This document shows positions 43,852 through 52,911 of a stretch of 64,000 nt of DNA, piece after piece. The notes beneath the pieces were generated by a model. It was not told the origin of the DNA, did not search any database, and was given only the letters and a program-made list of their open reading frames with translations. Within the stretch, counting starts at the first letter, position 1. The number at the start of each line of letters is the position of its first letter. Position numbers and translations under genes: made by a program. Source of the DNA: Eubacteriaceae bacterium (GTDB taxonomy: Bacteria > Bacillota > Clostridia > Eubacteriales > Anaerofustaceae); assembly GCA_017551505.1 (NCBI GenBank), contig JAFZLL010000042.1, positions 42,938-106,937 of the forward strand, in the 5' to 3' direction.

Positions 43852-45930
43852 ATGGGAAAAACACTTGTAATAGTCGAGTCGCCGGCAAAGGCGCAAACGA
43901 TAGGGAAATACCTGCCGAAGGGCTGCGAGGTGACTGCCACCAACGGCCACGTCATCGACCTGCCGTCTTCGTCTCTGGGCGTGGATATCGACAACGACTA
44001 CAAGCCTAAATACATAACGATCAAAGGCAAAGCGCCTATATTGAAGGAGATCCGCGAGAAGGCAAAGAAGGCTGACGAGGTGATACTGGCCACAGACCCC
44101 GACCGCGAAGGAGAGGTGATATCCTATCACCTTGCCAACAGTCTCGGGCTGGACCTGAGGGATAATAACCGCATAGAATTCCACGAGATAACAGCTTCCG
44201 CCATCTCCGCGGCGATGGAGAACAAGCGGAGCGTGGATCTGGATCTGGTGGATGCCCAGCAGGCAAGAAGGGTGCTGGACAGGATCGTCGGCTACAAGAT
44301 CTCTCCCGTGCTCTGGAAAAAAGTCGCCAGAGGGCTTTCCGCAGGAAGGGTACAGTCCGCCGCAGTGCGCATCATTGTGGATAGGGAAGAGGAGATACGC
44401 GCTTTCGTGCCTTCAGAATACTGGAATATCTCTGCTTTTCTCAGAAAACAGGGGGACAGCACTGTTTTCGAGGCGAAGCTCACAAAACACGCAGGGCGCA
44501 GGATAACCATCGATAACGGTGAAAAAAGCGCTAAAGTCAAAAAAGAGCTGGAGGAGGGCGAATTCATCGTGGGCAGCGTGGAAGAATCTTCCAAGCGCCG
44601 CAAACCCAACGCGCCTTATACCACGAGCACTATGCAGCAGGATGCTGCCTTCAAACTCGGGTCTTCCGCCAAAAAGACGATGAGCGTCGCCCAGATGCTG
44701 TACGAGGGGGTCGAACTGCCCGGGAGCGGCCATGTCGGGCTGATCACCTATATCAGGACCGATTCCGTCAGGGTCGCGAAGGAAGCTGCCGATGCCGCAA
44801 AAAGGCTCATCATCGAAAAGTACGGTGAACAATACTGGGCAAATAACACCTACGGGAAAAAAGGCAAGATACAGGACGCCCATGAGGCCATCCGTCCGAC
44901 GGATCTTGGGCTTGCGCCGGAAAAGCTCAAAGGAACGCTTTCCCGCGACCAGTATAACCTTTATAAACTCATATACGACCGTTTCATCGCATCCCAGATG
45001 GCTTCCGCCGTTTACGACACGGTCGGGGCCGATATAATAAACGGGAAATACACGCTGAGGGCATCGGGATCGCGTTTGGTTTTCCCGGGTTTCATGAAGG
45101 TCTACAATTCTTCCGATGAAGATCAGCCCGATTATCAGAAGGATGTCGATCTTCCTGTTCTGGAAGCTGACGAAAAGCTCGAGAAGGATCATGTCTCAGC
45201 CGAACAGAAATTCACCCAGCCGCCTGCCAGGTATACGGAAGCGACCCTAATAAAGGCTCTGGAGGAGCTCGGGATCGGGCGCCCCAGCACTTACGCCCCT
45301 ACGATCTCCACAATAGAAGCACGTGAGTACGTCATCATAGAGGACAGAAAATTCAGGCCTACCGAACTGGGGGAAATTGTGACCGGACTTATGAAACAGG
45401 CTTTCCCCGACATAGTGGACGTAGGCTTCACTGCCGATATGGAGACCCGGCTGGACAGAGTCGCCGAAGGGAAGCTCAACTGGGTAGAGGTGGTGGACGG
45501 GTTCTACAGGAATCTGGAAAAGGAGCTGGAAAGCGCGGACAGCCTGGAAAAGGTGGCTCTCCCGGTCGTTGAATCAGACGAGGTCTGCCCTAATTGCGGG
45601 AGAAAGCTCATAGTAAAGAGCGGGCGTTTCGGCAAGTTCCTGGCTTGCCCGGGATACCCCGAGTGCAAGCACACACAGCCGCTGGTAGACAAAGTCGGCG
45701 CAAAATGCCCGAAATGCGGTGCGGATGTCATCGTTCGGAAGACCAAAAAGGGCCGTACTTTCTACGGCTGCAAATCCTATCCGGACTGCGATTACTTCAG
45801 TTGGTACAAGCCGTCTGATATGAAGTGCCCGAGATGCGGCAAGGAGCTGTACTATAACGCAAAGGGCGACAGCTTATTCTGTCAGGACAAGGAATGCGGA
45901 TATAAACAGAAGATCGAAAAAGAAGACTGA
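43852..45930 (+). CDS. topA: DNA topoisomerase I
   Basis: Type IA topoisomerase that relaxes negative supercoils. TOPRIM domain: VIVESPAKAQTIGKYLPKG and ATDPDREGEVISYHL (Asp-x-Asp-x-Glu metals). The active tyrosine is in LITYIRTDSVRV (~residue 293). Residues ~575-690 hold three C-terminal zinc ribbons: CPNCGRKL, CPKCGADV and CPRCGKEL each open a four-Cys finger. The ATG at 43852 has GGAGG 10 nt upstream; total 692 aa. Three zinc ribbons are a normal count for clostridial TopA. Confidence 0.97.
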   Translation: MGKTLVIVESPAKAQTIGKYLPKGCEVTATNGHVIDLPSSSLGVDIDNDYKPKYITIKGKAPILKEIREKAKKADEVILATDPDREGEVISYHLANSLGLDLRDNNRIEFHEITASAISAAMENKRSVDLDLVDAQQARRVLDRIVGYKISPVLWKKVARGLSAGRVQSAAVRIIVDREEEIRAFVPSEYWNISAFLRKQGDSTVFEAKLTKHAGRRITIDNGEKSAKVKKELEEGEFIVGSVEESSKRRKPNAPYTTSTMQQDAAFKLGSSAKKTMSVAQMLYEGVELPGSGHVGLITYIRTDSVRVAKEAADAAKRLIIEKYGEQYWANNTYGKKGKIQDAHEAIRPTDLGLAPEKLKGTLSRDQYNLYKLIYDRFIASQMASAVYDTVGADIINGKYTLRASGSRLVFPGFMKVYNSSDEDQPDYQKDVDLPVLEADEKLEKDHVSAEQKFTQPPARYTEATLIKALEELGIGRPSTYAPTISTIEAREYVIIEDRKFRPTELGEIVTGLMKQAFPDIVDVGFTADMETRLDRVAEGKLNWVEVVDGFYRNLEKELESADSLEKVALPVVESDEVCPNCGRKLIVKSGRFGKFLACPGYPECKHTQPLVDKVGAKCPKCGADVIVRKTKKGRTFYGCKSYPDCDYFSWYKPSDMKCPRCGKELYYNAKGDSLFCQDKECGYKQKIEKED

Positions 45931-45934
45931 TCAT

Positions 45935-45964
45935 GGGCGGGGCTCTTTATCCCTGCCCTTTTTT
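45935..45964 (+). terminator. terminator of topA
   Basis: GGGCGGGG pairs with CCCTGCCC (one mismatch), followed by a T6 run, 5 nt after the stop. Confidence 0.85.
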
Positions 45965-46008
45965 CTAGGTAATGCACCGGCATGGACAGCTGCTCGGCCG
46001 GGCTGTCT

Positions 46009-46038
46009 TTGCATTTTACCCACAATATATTGTATAAT
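46009..46038 (+). promoter_or_regulatory. sigma-A promoter of the TerD-domain gene
   Basis: TTGCAT (46009-46014) and perfect TATAAT (46033-46038), spacer 18 nt. Confidence 0.7.
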
Positions 46039-46085
46039 CTGATGCGGCCCCATAACGGCTGCCATGTCATTGAACGGAGAGCGTC

Positions 46086-48131
46086 ATGAAGGATATCTAC
46101 AAGAACTATCTATTTGCCAAACGCATTCTGGTAAGTGAAAAAACCTCAAGCCCCGAGGAGGCTTTCTCGGTGGTTTTTTCCCTGGCCTCGCTTTTCAATA
46201 TAAAGGTCGTTTCCGGAGAGGAACTCGCGGAGCCGGGGATCATAAAAACTGCTGAGGTCAATATCGGGAAGAAAGTCCCAGATCCTTTTTACAAAGGCTT
46301 TCCCGAAAGCGTACGCGCGCTGTCTCCGGATCAGCTGCTCTTCGATCAGCTCGTGCATTACACCGTGACATACGGCTTCGGCATATTCGGAGAAGCGGGT
46401 CACTCTATCCTTGAGCCCGCCCTCGAAAAGACGGCTTTCAAGGAAGACTCCGATATCAGGGAATTCTCGATATTCACAGAGGAAAGAGCTGTTGAAGAGA
46501 TCGCCTGGTTCGTGGAGTCGCTCCTGTCTTCAAGCCGTCCGCTGAGTGACGAACAGTACGGCCTCGTGCTCGGTTTTATCACCGATTACGACTACCAGAT
46601 CAAAGACTGCGCATCAAAGAACACCGCGATAAAACTGCTTATAGATACGAGGAACATAAAATACGCCGTCTATCTGATGCTCTCGGACGTTATAAAGCTC
46701 ACAGATGAACTGAATTACACTGTTTACGGGAATGGAGATATCAGGCAGCTGAACCTGAAAAATAAAGACAGGAAGTTCATCACTGCCGTGATTGACAGGC
46801 TCATCACGGCAGGCCGCTGCGACACTGCTGCCTGCTATGAAAAGAAAGCCCTCTGGTCTGGGCTGCTTCACCACATCCATTACAGGCCGATCAACGATAT
46901 GGCGGCCAGGTTCGTTGCCGATATGCGCTCAGACAGGAACGAATCGGTTTATTCCGCTTTTGAAAACGCCATGGATGCCGGAAAGGTCAGGGTCGCGCTG
47001 GACGTGCTGAAGAAAGGCAAGGGCTCCGGCGCGGTGCTGCGCAACCTGGATTATCTGCTGAGCAGGGCGGAAAGCTGGGAGGATACCGCCTATATCCTCA
47101 ACAATATAGATTCAGGAAACCTTATCGTGCTCATACAGCTGCTGATGAAATACTCATCCCTCCCCGAGGCAGGTGAACGCAGGTTTTTCAGATTCACCAG
47201 GCACAATCTGATGGAGATTCACCATGAAAGCGAGGAGGAACAAAGAAAGCGCAGGACAGAAATGACTCCGCTGCAGGCCCAGCTGCTTGTATCTAAATTG
47301 CAGGAAAACATACGGTCCCTGCTCGCGGGAAGACTCGGGAAAGTATATATCGATGAGGGAATGAAGAATATGGCTCTTCCGCTGCAGGAAAATACATCGA
47401 GCGGGGGCTTCGGTGTGATGGCGAAGGGGAGCCGCATCCATTTAGAAGAAGGTAAGAAGATCAGGGCATTCACGTACTGGGAAGGCGTGGACGATATCGA
47501 CCTCTCGGTGATCGGAATCGGCAGCGGCGGGAGGCAGGAGGTCTTTTCATGGCAGACCATGTGGGACAATCAGTCAGAAGCCATTACTTTCTCCGGTGAC
47601 GAGACGAGCGGGTCCAAAGGCGGAAGCGAATTCTTCGACATAGATACAGCTCTTTTCAAGGAGTTGGCTCCCGAGCTTAAATACCTGGTCTTCTGCAATA
47701 ACGTATATACCCAAACCTTCTTTTCGGACTGCCTCTGCAAGGCAGGTTATATGACCCGCGATATCATCGATTCCGGGGAGATTTTCGAGCCTAAGACCGT
47801 AAAATCGTCATTTGTGATCGACTGCAGAAGCACGTTTGCGTATCTGTTCGGGATCGACCTCGAAAACAACGATTTCGTATGGCTGAATATGGCCAGGGAC
47901 AGTTCGGCCCGCGTCGCGAGTTCCAGCTCAGCAAGCTTTTTAAGGCAGTATTTCAACGCGGTATCGGTCATCAACCTGTATTCGTTCTTCGAGATGATGG
48001 CCAGCGTGACGGTGGACGACCCGCTTATTGCGGACGTCGTGGTCTCAGACAAGGCGCTGGAGGTCCGTGAAGGGACAGAGGTGATACACAGCTACGATTT
48101 TGATAAGCTCCTGGCTCTTATGAACAAGTAA
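46086..48131 (+). CDS. large protein with C-terminal TerD-like domain
   Basis: A 681-aa cytosolic protein. The C-terminal ~220 residues (from ~458) are TerD/CABP-like: FTYWEGVDDIDLSVIGIG, SWQTMWDNQSEAITFSGDET, KYLVFCNNVYTQTFF and SFVIDCRSTFAYLFGIDLEN follow the TerD strand order; acidic positions could bind calcium. The N-terminal ~440 residues are mostly helical and unfamiliar, with a VIDRLITAGRCDTAACYEKK segment. TerD proteins are linked to tellurite, colicin and phage resistance or to stress signalling. No other ter genes lie nearby, so function here is open. It is monocistronic. Confidence 0.8.
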   Translation: MKDIYKNYLFAKRILVSEKTSSPEEAFSVVFSLASLFNIKVVSGEELAEPGIIKTAEVNIGKKVPDPFYKGFPESVRALSPDQLLFDQLVHYTVTYGFGIFGEAGHSILEPALEKTAFKEDSDIREFSIFTEERAVEEIAWFVESLLSSSRPLSDEQYGLVLGFITDYDYQIKDCASKNTAIKLLIDTRNIKYAVYLMLSDVIKLTDELNYTVYGNGDIRQLNLKNKDRKFITAVIDRLITAGRCDTAACYEKKALWSGLLHHIHYRPINDMAARFVADMRSDRNESVYSAFENAMDAGKVRVALDVLKKGKGSGAVLRNLDYLLSRAESWEDTAYILNNIDSGNLIVLIQLLMKYSSLPEAGERRFFRFTRHNLMEIHHESEEEQRKRRTEMTPLQAQLLVSKLQENIRSLLAGRLGKVYIDEGMKNMALPLQENTSSGGFGVMAKGSRIHLEEGKKIRAFTYWEGVDDIDLSVIGIGSGGRQEVFSWQTMWDNQSEAITFSGDETSGSKGGSEFFDIDTALFKELAPELKYLVFCNNVYTQTFFSDCLCKAGYMTRDIIDSGEIFEPKTVKSSFVIDCRSTFAYLFGIDLENNDFVWLNMARDSSARVASSSSASFLRQYFNAVSVINLYSFFEMMASVTVDDPLIADVVVSDKALEVREGTEVIHSYDFDKLLALMNK

Positions 48132-48199
48132 CGAACGGTCGGTCCCACCGCATCAAAAGACAGTTGACTGCGGGGGAACCGGAATATATAATAATAAAC

Positions 48200-48272
48200 G
48201 CAGGCAGCTAGACGGGTTTACTTCTCTAATCTTCATAGGACTAAATAATCCGGCGATATCGCCTGCTTTTTT
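48200..48272 (+). terminator. terminator after the TerD-domain gene
   Basis: GCAGGC (48200-48205) can pair with GCCTGC (48261-48266), and the palindrome GGCGATATCGCC (48252-48263) offers a smaller alternative hairpin. Both are followed by a T6 run. Confidence 0.6.
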
Positions 48273-48445
48273 ATTGCATGAATCAATCTGAATCGGGACC
48301 GCCCTTTCTGCAGTTACTGACCGGTACGTTGAACACATCCCGGAACCAGAAGTCACACGCCCTTTGAGCAGCGCATTTTAGTTTTTGCCTGCCCAGTCAG
48401 TCAAATACCGCATTTTATGCGTGAAAAACCTCCTCGTAATGAATA

Positions 48446-48474
48446 GACCTCCAAAAGTCAGACTTTTGGAGGTC
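48446..48474. repeat. perfect 14-bp inverted repeat
   Basis: GACCTCCAAAAGTC, one A, then GACTTTTGGAGGTC. It lies 36 bp past the end of the HTH-TPR gene. No T-tract follows on either side, so it is not a standard terminator; an operator or an element footprint are possible. Confidence 0.6.
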
Positions 48475-48510
48475 ACCTCATGAACTGCCAGAGTAGGTTT
48501 TTGTGTCAAT

Positions 48511-49554
48511 TCAGGCTTTCTTTGCTTTAGAGAGCAGCCGGGCCTTTTCTTTGCGAGCATGCTCCAGTCCGGTATCCTCTGTGAAGCCCCATTCATTTTC
48601 CAACAGGTCGATGATGCGGTCATAGGTCTCGGCGGCTTTCCCGTATTCGCCCATAATCTCATAAATATCTGCTATGCCCATTAATTCATCATTGAAGCGC
48701 GGTCTTCGTGTTTCTTTTTCGAAAGATACTTCATAGAGTTCGATCGCTTTGAGATAATCGCATTTTTTCGCGTAATACTGCGCGGCTTCAAACAGGCAGG
48801 CGGAGTCCTCCGGGTGTGCGGCGATCAGACCTTCGATAATCCTGTCCGCAGTCTTTTCATCGAAACGGGCGAGCGCGATATGCGCCTGGTAGACCAGAGC
48901 TATGACCGGCCTTGCATCCGGAAGCAGGATGGCCTGCTTAAGATAGTTTTCCGCTTCGTCCGCACGGTGATCGGCAAGCAGGTTGTCCAGTAGATACAGG
49001 TACGGTAGGCGGACGTCAGGATTTTCTTCAACGATACCACGCCAGAATTCTATGGCTTTCGTGTGGTTGGACATGTTCCAATCCCAAGACGCATGCCCTT
49101 CCGCACGGGTCAGAACCCACTGGCAGTCCTTTTCGCCAGGGGCTATCCGGATGACGTCCTTGGCGTAGCGAGCGGCTTTCTGTGCATTCGAATTCATTCG
49201 GTGCCAGTATAAATAAGCGAGAAGGCTTGTCGCCCGCTGTTTATTCAGTTCATCGTCAAGATGCGCCTTCAGAAAGTCTTCGTATTCCCTGAATAGATCC
49301 TGTGGAAGCTCCTCGTTGATGTCCAGGCTGTTTTCAATACGGTTCAGATGCTGTTCGCTGCTTAAGTCGAAAAGGTCGTCGATGCTGACACCGAAGGTCT
49401 CCGCGAGAATAGGAAGCGTCGTGATGTCCGGCATCGAGACGGCGTTTTCCCATTTAGATACTGACTGCGGGCCGATGCCCAGCTTATCTGCAAGCTGTTC
49501 CTGAGTCAGTCCTGCTTTATAACGGAGCTGCCTGATCTTCTGTCCAATATTCAT
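48511..49554 (-). CDS. XRE-family HTH regulator with TPR repeats
   Basis: A 347-aa regulator. Residues ~5-58 are the HTH: IRQLRYKAGLTQEQLADKLG and GPQSVSKWENAVSMPDI. The rest consists of TPR-like helix pairs, for example AEGHASWDWNMSNHTKAIEF, DEAENYLKQAILLPDARPVI and YDRIIDLLENEWGF. Such HTH-TPR proteins often answer to peptides or metabolic signals (RRNPP-like architecture), but ligand and targets are unknown. The ATG at 49554 has GGAGG 8 nt upstream. No obvious target gene is adjacent; the 14-bp palindrome downstream is one candidate site. Confidence 0.88.
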   Translation of the reverse strand: MNIGQKIRQLRYKAGLTQEQLADKLGIGPQSVSKWENAVSMPDITTLPILAETFGVSIDDLFDLSSEQHLNRIENSLDINEELPQDLFREYEDFLKAHLDDELNKQRATSLLAYLYWHRMNSNAQKAARYAKDVIRIAPGEKDCQWVLTRAEGHASWDWNMSNHTKAIEFWRGIVEENPDVRLPYLYLLDNLLADHRADEAENYLKQAILLPDARPVIALVYQAHIALARFDEKTADRIIEGLIAAHPEDSACLFEAAQYYAKKCDYLKAIELYEVSFEKETRRPRFNDELMGIADIYEIMGEYGKAAETYDRIIDLLENEWGFTEDTGLEHARKEKARLLSKAKKA

Positions 49555-49700
49555 ATGTTTGTCCTCCATGTAGAGTCGGTGTTTGTGATCACGGCTTCAT
49601 TATAAGGAACGGAATGCAGGTATTCAATAACGCAGTTTTCAAGTCGCCTCGCCTGATAGTGGACAAAATGAAGAACTATAAGGAGTTCTTTATCAATAGA

Positions 49701-49734
49701 AAACGGACTGCTGCATCAAATGCAGCAATCCGTT
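49701..49734 (-). terminator. terminator of the amino-acid permease gene
   Basis: In the minus direction AACGGATTGCTGCAT pairs with ATGCAGCAGTCCGTT with one G-T and a TTG loop, followed by TTTTC. Confidence 0.85.
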
Positions 49735-49813
49735 AGCTGTTACCTTCTCGGACAGAAGCCCATATCATTCTGTTCAAAGCATTGTTATGGGCGCCGTATT
49801 TCAGTAGAAATAA

Positions 49814-51211
49814 TTATTTCTTCTTGTGTACGATAGGTGTCTTCTCCTTCGGGGGGATGCGGTAGACCGCGCCAACGAGCATAACGACTGCCAGGAAAAT
49901 CAGGAAGTACCAGCACTGTACGCCGTAAGAGACTATGGTGCAGTAGATCATGAAGAGGCAGGAGAGGATGGCGAGGCAAGGCATCACGAACCTCTGGAAT
50001 GGCTTCAGGTCCTTCTCCTTGACCATGACGGAAATGAACATCGGGATATAGAAGGCATAAAGGGCGATTATGACGATCTCATCGGGTTCCCAGTTGAACC
50101 AAGCAGGGACATTCGTGGTCTTCATGATCTGGCCGTCCCAGAAGCAGAAATGCCAGTAGAAGAGCCAGAATGCGGCGAATGCCATGCCTATGAAGGAAGA
50201 GTTGGCTGCCATATCGGATTTCTTGCTTACTTCGCCGTAGACATCCGGACGGGGACCCATGCCACGGGCCGCCAGGGAAAACATCCCGCGGCAGCAGCCC
50301 ATGATAAGGCCATTCATCGTTCCCAGGCAGGAAATGACGATGAATACATAGACCAGTGTCCCGGCTACGTTGCCGAACAGCTTCGAGAATGCGATCTTCG
50401 GAAGAGCGCTGCCGGCGTCCAGTATCTCGCTTGTGGAAAGCGCTCCGGAAAGGCCGACAAAATATAACATATAGATGCCTACACAGAACAGAGAACCAAG
50501 AATCAGGGCCTTGGGAAGGTTCTTCTTGGCATCCTGCAGCTCGGAGTTAATGGATGTGGCTATGATCCATCCCTCGTATGCGAAAGCGAAGGCCGTGACT
50601 CCGGCGAAAACGCCGCCTCCGGCAGAGGTGACCTCTGTAACGGTGGTCTTGAACGCGTCGATAGTCATGCCGTTTATAAGTCCGGCAACGGTGCCGACGA
50701 CAGCCATCAGCGAAAGCGGGACGAGTTTTATGACCGTCGTGGATATCTGGAGCTTGCCTGCCATTTTCGGTGAAAGACCGGAGATGACGAAGCCCATCAT
50801 GAGGAACAGTCCCGCGATGGCTACATGGATATCTCCGAAAGTATCAAAACCGAAAAGCGTGCACGCATATTGCGCTGCAACCCACGCAAGGGTGGAGCAG
50901 AGCACCGGATAATAGATGAGCGTCAGGAACCAGCCTACGTAATATCCGAAGACAGGCCCAAGCGCTACTTCCGCGTAGTCCACAAGCCCGTTGACCTTTT
51001 CATATTTGCTGCCCAGCGTCGCAAAGACTATGGCGCAGATGATCATGACCAATCCTACGCTTCCGACAACGAGCAGGCTCTTGCCCATATTGCCGCCGGT
51101 GAAAGAGAATACCTTGACTGCCTTGAAGAAAATACCGCTCCCGATGACCGTGCCTATGACCATGCAGATCGCCGTGAACAGGCCGTACTTTTTCTGGAAC
51201 TTATTGTCCAT
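49814..51211 (-). CDS. APC-superfamily amino-acid permease
   Basis: A 465-aa transporter with ~12 membrane helices. The start FTAICMVIGTVIGSGIFFKA contains the APC G-x-G-I-F unwound helix 1; the helix-6 region has FAFAYEGWIIATSINSELQ; EVSKKSDMAANSSFIGMA follows late. LAT/YfnA-like members take up or exchange neutral amino acids. The tail is basic (EKTPIVHKKK) and cytosolic. AGAGG precedes the ATG by 7 nt. An extended -10 box lies upstream at 51269-51274. Confidence 0.9.
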   Translation of the reverse strand: MDNKFQKKYGLFTAICMVIGTVIGSGIFFKAVKVFSFTGGNMGKSLLVVGSVGLVMIICAIVFATLGSKYEKVNGLVDYAEVALGPVFGYYVGWFLTLIYYPVLCSTLAWVAAQYACTLFGFDTFGDIHVAIAGLFLMMGFVISGLSPKMAGKLQISTTVIKLVPLSLMAVVGTVAGLINGMTIDAFKTTVTEVTSAGGGVFAGVTAFAFAYEGWIIATSINSELQDAKKNLPKALILGSLFCVGIYMLYFVGLSGALSTSEILDAGSALPKIAFSKLFGNVAGTLVYVFIVISCLGTMNGLIMGCCRGMFSLAARGMGPRPDVYGEVSKKSDMAANSSFIGMAFAAFWLFYWHFCFWDGQIMKTTNVPAWFNWEPDEIVIIALYAFYIPMFISVMVKEKDLKPFQRFVMPCLAILSCLFMIYCTIVSYGVQCWYFLIFLAVVMLVGAVYRIPPKEKTPIVHKKK

Positions 51212-51268
51212 AATGAGACCTCTTTCTTTAAAAAAATGAATTCATGCTGTTTTTTGTTGTAATGTCTG

Positions 51269-51274
51269 ATTATA
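51269..51274 (-). promoter_or_regulatory. extended -10 promoter of the permease gene
   Basis: Minus-strand TGCTATAAT (TATAAT at 51274-51269). No good -35 was seen, which is usual for extended -10 promoters. Confidence 0.45.
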
Positions 51275-51327
51275 GCATAATAAATGGCAGAAAAAAGAAA
51301 TTTTTGCCAATTACTGCAGTTTGCGAA

Positions 51328-52866
51328 TCATCTGAGGGCGCGTTTCTCCCATCTTCTGATCTTATATGTCCTCTCGATCCATTCATTCAGCCTCATGGAA
51401 GGGGTCTGTTTATAGTCTCCGTCGGTGACGGTGAATCCATCCGTCACAGCCTTCGTTTGGGCTGAAGTGTAGTTGGAGCTGTTGTTCTCCTTATATATCT
51501 CTATGATCTTCTTGTAATCGTCAGCGTCATCCAGATTGTAAGAATCCCTCATGCTTTCCACATATACGATGTAGTTGCCATCCGATCCGGGGACACCGCC
51601 GGTCATTTCGCCTTCCTTCATGTTGAAGACGGTCTCGGCCAGAATGCCGTCTGAGATCTGAGATTTTATCTGATCCGTTATTTCTCCTGTTTTTGCTCCG
51701 GGGACATCGCCGTTTTCGGCGTTTTTGTAAAGTACATCGAATCTGTTCTTGTCGTAATGGATCTCCTCCCAGAATTCTGATGTGGTCTCCAGGTTGTCGA
51801 AGCTTATGTATCTGGCAGTTACAAAAGGTCCAAAATAACTCGGGTTGGCGGCATAATAAGCGGATACCTCGTCGGCTGTTGGCTGCCAGTTATCCAGCAG
51901 GTAATCTGTATATGCCTGTGACAGGGCCATGGCCTTGCCGGCGCTTTCTTTCGCTTCTGCCACATCCTCCTCGGAAAGGAAATACTGGCTGTAGAGGGTA
52001 TCAAGTGTATCTTCCCCAAAATACGCGGTATAGTAATCGAATACGTAGGTCTGGGCGTCGATGTCTTCGTCGGTGACCGTGATGCCCTTCTCGCTTGCGT
52101 ACTGTGCTATGGAATGATATTTGGCAAGGTAATCCGTCTTGATGCTGTCATAGTATGGCAGCTGTTCGTCGTCGGTTGACGGGAAGGTCTGGTAGTTCAG
52201 GTAGAGCTGGATGAAGAGCATGACTGTGTAGAAATAGAATTCCTGGTCGCTCACCTTTTCGTCACCTACCTTGAAGGCGTCTTCCCCGAAGAGGAACGAA
52301 TGATCAACACTTCTTTTATAGAAGGCATTGGACTTTGCCGTCAGATCCATATAATACTCGCTGGCTTCAATGAGTGACGCCTCGTCCTTAAATCCTATAT
52401 CGCTGAGGTATTTGTTGTAATCGGCTTCCTCAGGATATTTTTCCTTAAGGGCCTCGATGAGCTGCTCTGTCGGGGTCTTTTTTTCCTCGGCCGGCTCAGT
52501 CCCATTATCATCCGGTGTGTCCGCATCGGTTTCTGCAGGTTCAGCGGGAACTTCCTCTTCCTCAACGGGGATTCCGTTTGCCTCGACATAAGCCGCAAGC
52601 GCGCACATGCGGACGAAATCCTCAAATGCGGTTTCCTTGAAGGCCTTCTCATCTTCCTCGTTGTCAGGCAGACTGTATCCATTCTGGTTGTAGACGATCT
52701 CTGCAACCTTATAATATTTGATGAAATCGGCTTTGGTGTATTCCCTGCCGTCTATTGTCGCGACGACACTCTCGGCGTCCTTGGCCTCATTGAGCTGCAG
52801 GAAAGCGCAGCCTGAAGCGCTGAATATGAACGCGATACACAAAAAAAGACATAAGAGCTTTTTCAT
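51328..52866 (-). CDS. SurA/PrsA-like foldase lipoprotein
   Basis: A 512-aa exported lipoprotein. Signal: MKKLLCLFLCIAFIFSASGC with Cys20 lipidated. The N-terminal SurA-like chaperone part includes VVATIDGREYTKADFIKYYK; an acidic linker lies at ~100-130; GPFVTARYISFDN to PGSDGNYIVYVES (~345-435) resembles a divergent parvulin (PPIC) domain that lacks several usual catalytic positions. It probably helps fold secreted proteins outside the membrane. It lies directly after mfd, a common pairing in Clostridia, and may be read through from it. Confidence 0.82.
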   Translation of the reverse strand: MKKLLCLFLCIAFIFSASGCAFLQLNEAKDAESVVATIDGREYTKADFIKYYKVAEIVYNQNGYSLPDNEEDEKAFKETAFEDFVRMCALAAYVEANGIPVEEEEVPAEPAETDADTPDDNGTEPAEEKKTPTEQLIEALKEKYPEEADYNKYLSDIGFKDEASLIEASEYYMDLTAKSNAFYKRSVDHSFLFGEDAFKVGDEKVSDQEFYFYTVMLFIQLYLNYQTFPSTDDEQLPYYDSIKTDYLAKYHSIAQYASEKGITVTDEDIDAQTYVFDYYTAYFGEDTLDTLYSQYFLSEEDVAEAKESAGKAMALSQAYTDYLLDNWQPTADEVSAYYAANPSYFGPFVTARYISFDNLETTSEFWEEIHYDKNRFDVLYKNAENGDVPGAKTGEITDQIKSQISDGILAETVFNMKEGEMTGGVPGSDGNYIVYVESMRDSYNLDDADDYKKIIEIYKENNSSNYTSAQTKAVTDGFTVTDGDYKQTPSMRLNEWIERTYKIRRWEKRALR

Positions 52867-52911
52867 TTTTCCCTCTTTGAGTTTATGATTCTTCTGATTA
52901 TTATAGACTAA

